From contig JAHBBC010000061.1 in assembly GCA_019915015.1 (NCBI GenBank), forward strand, positions 24,109 through 88,108: DNA of 64,000 nucleotides, given 5' to 3'. This stretch comes from Auriscalpium vulgare (taxonomy: Eukaryota; Basidiomycota; Agaricomycetes; Russulales; Auriscalpiaceae). The notes under the pieces are model-generated. The model worked only from the letters and a program-made list of their open reading frames with translations. It searched no databases and was not told where the DNA came from. Both the position numbers and the translations under genes were made by a program. Below are positions 61,941-64,000 of the stretch, in pieces (position 1 is the first letter of the stretch; every line of letters starts with the position of its first letter).

Positions 61941-62897
61941 GTGCACGTACACTTGGTTTCGACCTCGACTCCTCAAGGCCACCCCCTCACGGAGCGGACT
62001 GAAGCTGATGCGGAGGCGCTGGGCTCTATCCACGAGGGTGAAGTTACTGCTGAAGATGACTGCGTCGTGAAGGTATGTCCTGAGTCGCTTATCCATTGTG
62101 CATGTTCTTACTTCGGCTTGTAGACACGTTTGTTTGGCTCATACAGCATCCGCAAGCAGCCAGCTCTTGGTTATCGCTCCATTCCCGAGATCAAAGAGAC
62201 GACTGGTGCAACCAATTTAGAGCAAGCTTTGAAGACATTCTTGTGTGCTGAGCAGCCCGAGCTTGACCAACGTGCCCTGCAGGCCCTTCCTGGATCGCTC
62301 TACGCACTGTATACTCAATTCAAGCGGACACTGTCGTCGCTTCGAGGACTCGATTCCAATGTTCTACAGGATGTCGTATACTTATGCGGTGCCCGGCACA
62401 CGGACGACACGGGGCTCGATGTTTAGCACGGTGCTATATGCGGAGAACATGGATGTTGTCGGAAGTCTGGGCCTAGAAGGTACGTGTAAGTCGTTGCTTC
62501 ATCTATCTCGAAGGCTCGCTGACACGCCGCCCAAGGATATCGAATTGGACAAGTTCGAGCAATCTTCGAATTGCCTGCTGATATCCAAGCACTACGGCCG
62601 CGTGCCAGCGCGCTCAAGGAAACACATCTTGCATACCTCGAGCTGTTCACGCCGTTTACCCCTGCGCCTGAGCGGTACAGCAAGCTCTACAAAGTCTCGC
62701 GATCGCTGCTTGCCATGCAACGGCGAGCCGTCGTCATTCCTATAGACCGCATCTACCGTAGCTGTCACTTGATTCCTGCCTTTGGCTCTTGTGCGGATCG
62801 TAGTTGGGTGTCTCGGGACGTTCTCGAGCAGTGCGATACTAGTAGTACATTCTATCTTAACTCCTTCTCTGATCACTATATGTATTTATTTGTATGA
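61941..62897 (+). pseudogene. fragmented hypothetical gene inside the 2.3 kb element
   Basis: Three plus-strand coding-like segments in shifting frames: 61941-62072 (MHVHLVSTSTPQGHPL to CVVK, followed by a GT donor), about 62124-62340 (TRLFGSYSIRKQPALGYRSI to LYALYTQFKR) and about 62400-62897 (MFSTVLYAENMDVVGSLGLEG, then after a probable intron ELPADIQAL, THLAYLELFTPFTP, VVIPIDRIYRSCHLIPAFG). The last segment resembles C-terminal regions of hypothetical proteins abundant in mushroom genomes and often near KDZ-type transposons; that link is from memory and weak. A frame change between segments two and three was not resolved by an intron, so I call it a pseudogene. Confidence 0.4.
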
Positions 62898-63660
62898 TTC
62901 GGCCATCTTATCTACCTCTGCAGCGATATCGGCACTCGCTAATGGGCCGCTGTGAGATGCGATGTCAGTATGACACGCGACCGAGAAACTGTCTCAGTCA
63001 GGAACGGCTGTCTCTTTTCTGAGACGACGTCTCTTTCCGCGCGCGCTCAGAGGTGCTTGCCTCTCAACTGCATTTCCCCTCTCAAGCCCACCCGAGGACG
63101 AGATAACTCATCAATAGTGACGCCGGATGAGCCGCAGAGACAGCTGTCTCAGTCCTGAGTTTTTCGCGTTCCCTGATGCTATTACATAGCTGCAGCATTT
63201 TTAAATGATATGTCTGGCATTGCATGGCCCTTCGGAGACTGACCGAGCCAGGCGTGCGCGTGAGGATTTTGGAGGGTACTGGAAGTGAACGACGCGCCAA
63301 ATCTCGCGCCACCCGCGCCTGCGGCGGCGCTGCGCCGACCTTCTTCATTGATTTAATTGACCATACACCTCCTCCCTCCAAAAGCGACTGCGGATTTTCT
63401 ATCTAAAACATGTAGATGCACATTATATTGTGTCTGTAAATTTTCACCGGGCCTTGTAGATCATCAAGATCTAGGTAATCGTAGTGTGCCCAAGGGTCAA
63501 TTTGAGGCTTTTTGCAGGTTTTCACAAACTCACTCCCCTCAGTAAGAAACAAAAAATTACCCTTATGTAGAGGATCCCAAACAGCATATAGGTGAATATT
63601 CTTAAGAGGGTCCAAAGTGAATAAGATATTTTATCGAAATAAGTCACTTCTAGTTGCCGT

Positions 63661-63683
63661 TCACTAGTGGTCTACCGATAGTA
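63661..63683 (-). repeat. right 23 bp terminal inverted repeat
   Basis: Exact reverse complement of 61384-61406. Confidence 0.85.
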
Positions 63684-63722
63684 GCCTGTGCGAATGTACT
63701 GCATAATATAGAGAACCGTAAG

Positions 63723-64000
63723 CTAACACAGCAATATGACAGAGCAATAATGCAAAAAGCAACCGCGCGTCGCTAAATCTACGTCATCATCACGGTCATT
63801 TTGCTCGATATCCGTGGGCTTGATGGACACATACCAGAGCACACGTCCCCACGGAGTGTCCTCGTCCCGCCGTCGCCCGACTTCTTGCGCTCCCAGTACA
63901 CGAAGCGCAAAGGCTGGCCATCCCAGTAATGCATGGGGTCGAACGAGATGCCGCCCGGCAGATGCAGCGACGGCGTCGGCGAGAAGTCGAGGAAATATTA
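63723..64000 (-). CDS. partial gene at the window edge (possibly DUF1769-type)
   Basis: Minus-strand frame entering from the right edge reads FLDFSPTPSLHLPGGISFDP, MHYWDGQPLRFVYWERKK. After a GGCGGG run near 63888 the next frame reads DEDTPWGRVLWYVSIKPTD and stops at 63723. Either one base is missing in the run or an intron with donor GTATGT near 63833 is used. The segment is reminiscent of the C-terminus of fungal DUF1769 proteins, but this is a memory-based guess. The 5' part lies outside the window. Confidence 0.4.
   Translation of the reverse strand, partial: IFPRLLADAVAASAGRHLVRPHALLGWPAFALRVLGAQEVGRRRDEDTPWGRVLWYVSIKPTDIEQNDRDDDVDLATRGCFLHYCSVILLC

Larger units (their letters stand above)
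61384..63683. mobile_element. candidate 2,300 bp DNA transposon with 23 bp inverted ends
   Basis: The ends 61384-61406 and 63661-63683 are perfect 23 bp inverted repeats (TACTATCGGTAGACC at the outer part), giving exactly 2,300 bp. Inside each end lie clusters of CTGTCTCAGTC-like words (61615-61625, 62989-62999, 63144-63154 exact; partial or reversed copies near 61511 and 61547), resembling subterminal transposase-binding repeats. No clear target duplication was found. No transposase was recognised, so it would be non-autonomous or decayed. It encloses a broken hypothetical gene. Confidence 0.6.

Overview
The window looks like a gene-dense stretch of a filamentous basidiomycete nuclear genome, most likely an Agaricomycete. 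Genes are split by many short introns of about 50-65 bp, ends are GC-rich, and the families present (a C2-NACHT-WD40 NLR-like protein, a microsomal P450, a Cys-rich P1B ATPase, small secreted cysteine proteins, a PIF/Harbinger-type transposon) are typical of that group. No operons, rRNA, CRISPR or convincing tRNA were seen. Species cannot be named from the sequence.

Layout. 0.07-1.3 kb: two tandem small secreted Cys-rich protein genes. 2.0-5.5 kb: a heavy-metal P1B ATPase with a Cys/His-rich N-terminus. 5.5-12.1 kb: gene-poor DNA holding three decayed direct copies of a roughly 1-2 kb unit. 12.9-18.5 kb: a large NLR-like gene (C2-like, NACHT, 15 almost identical WD40 units plus one diverged). 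19.0-21.6 kb: a two-RRM RNA-binding protein. 22.5-34.0 kb: an 11.5 kb composite locus, made of two head-to-head copies of a Harbinger-like transposon (3.3 kb inverted arms, transposase plus SANT/Myb-like partner) around a 4.9 kb spacer with a SET-domain gene, a decayed second SET copy and an F-box gene cut off at the transposon end. 34.5-37.0 kb: a tandem pair of single-pass membrane protein genes. 38.0-42.4 kb: a tandem pair of PP1-type phosphatase catalytic subunit genes. 43.0-60.5 kb: mostly single-copy genes (alpha/beta hydrolase, CFA20-domain protein, family-16 methyltransferase, SF1 helicase, MFS transporter, mitochondrial methionyl-tRNA formyltransferase, SDR, P450). 61.4-63.7 kb: an exactly 2,300 bp element with perfect 23 bp terminal inverted repeats. 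The right edge holds a partial gene.

Themes. Tandem duplication recurs (secreted proteins, membrane proteins, PP1, SET). Several introns appear to use GC-AG sites. Two gene models (NLR, second membrane protein), and possibly a third at the right edge, are broken by exactly one missing base in a short G/C run, which could be assembly error or genuine decay. Core housekeeping genes sit beside fast-evolving recognition and mobile DNA.

All exon models were built by eye from reading frame and splice signals; protein family calls rest on motifs recognised from general knowledge, not on searches.
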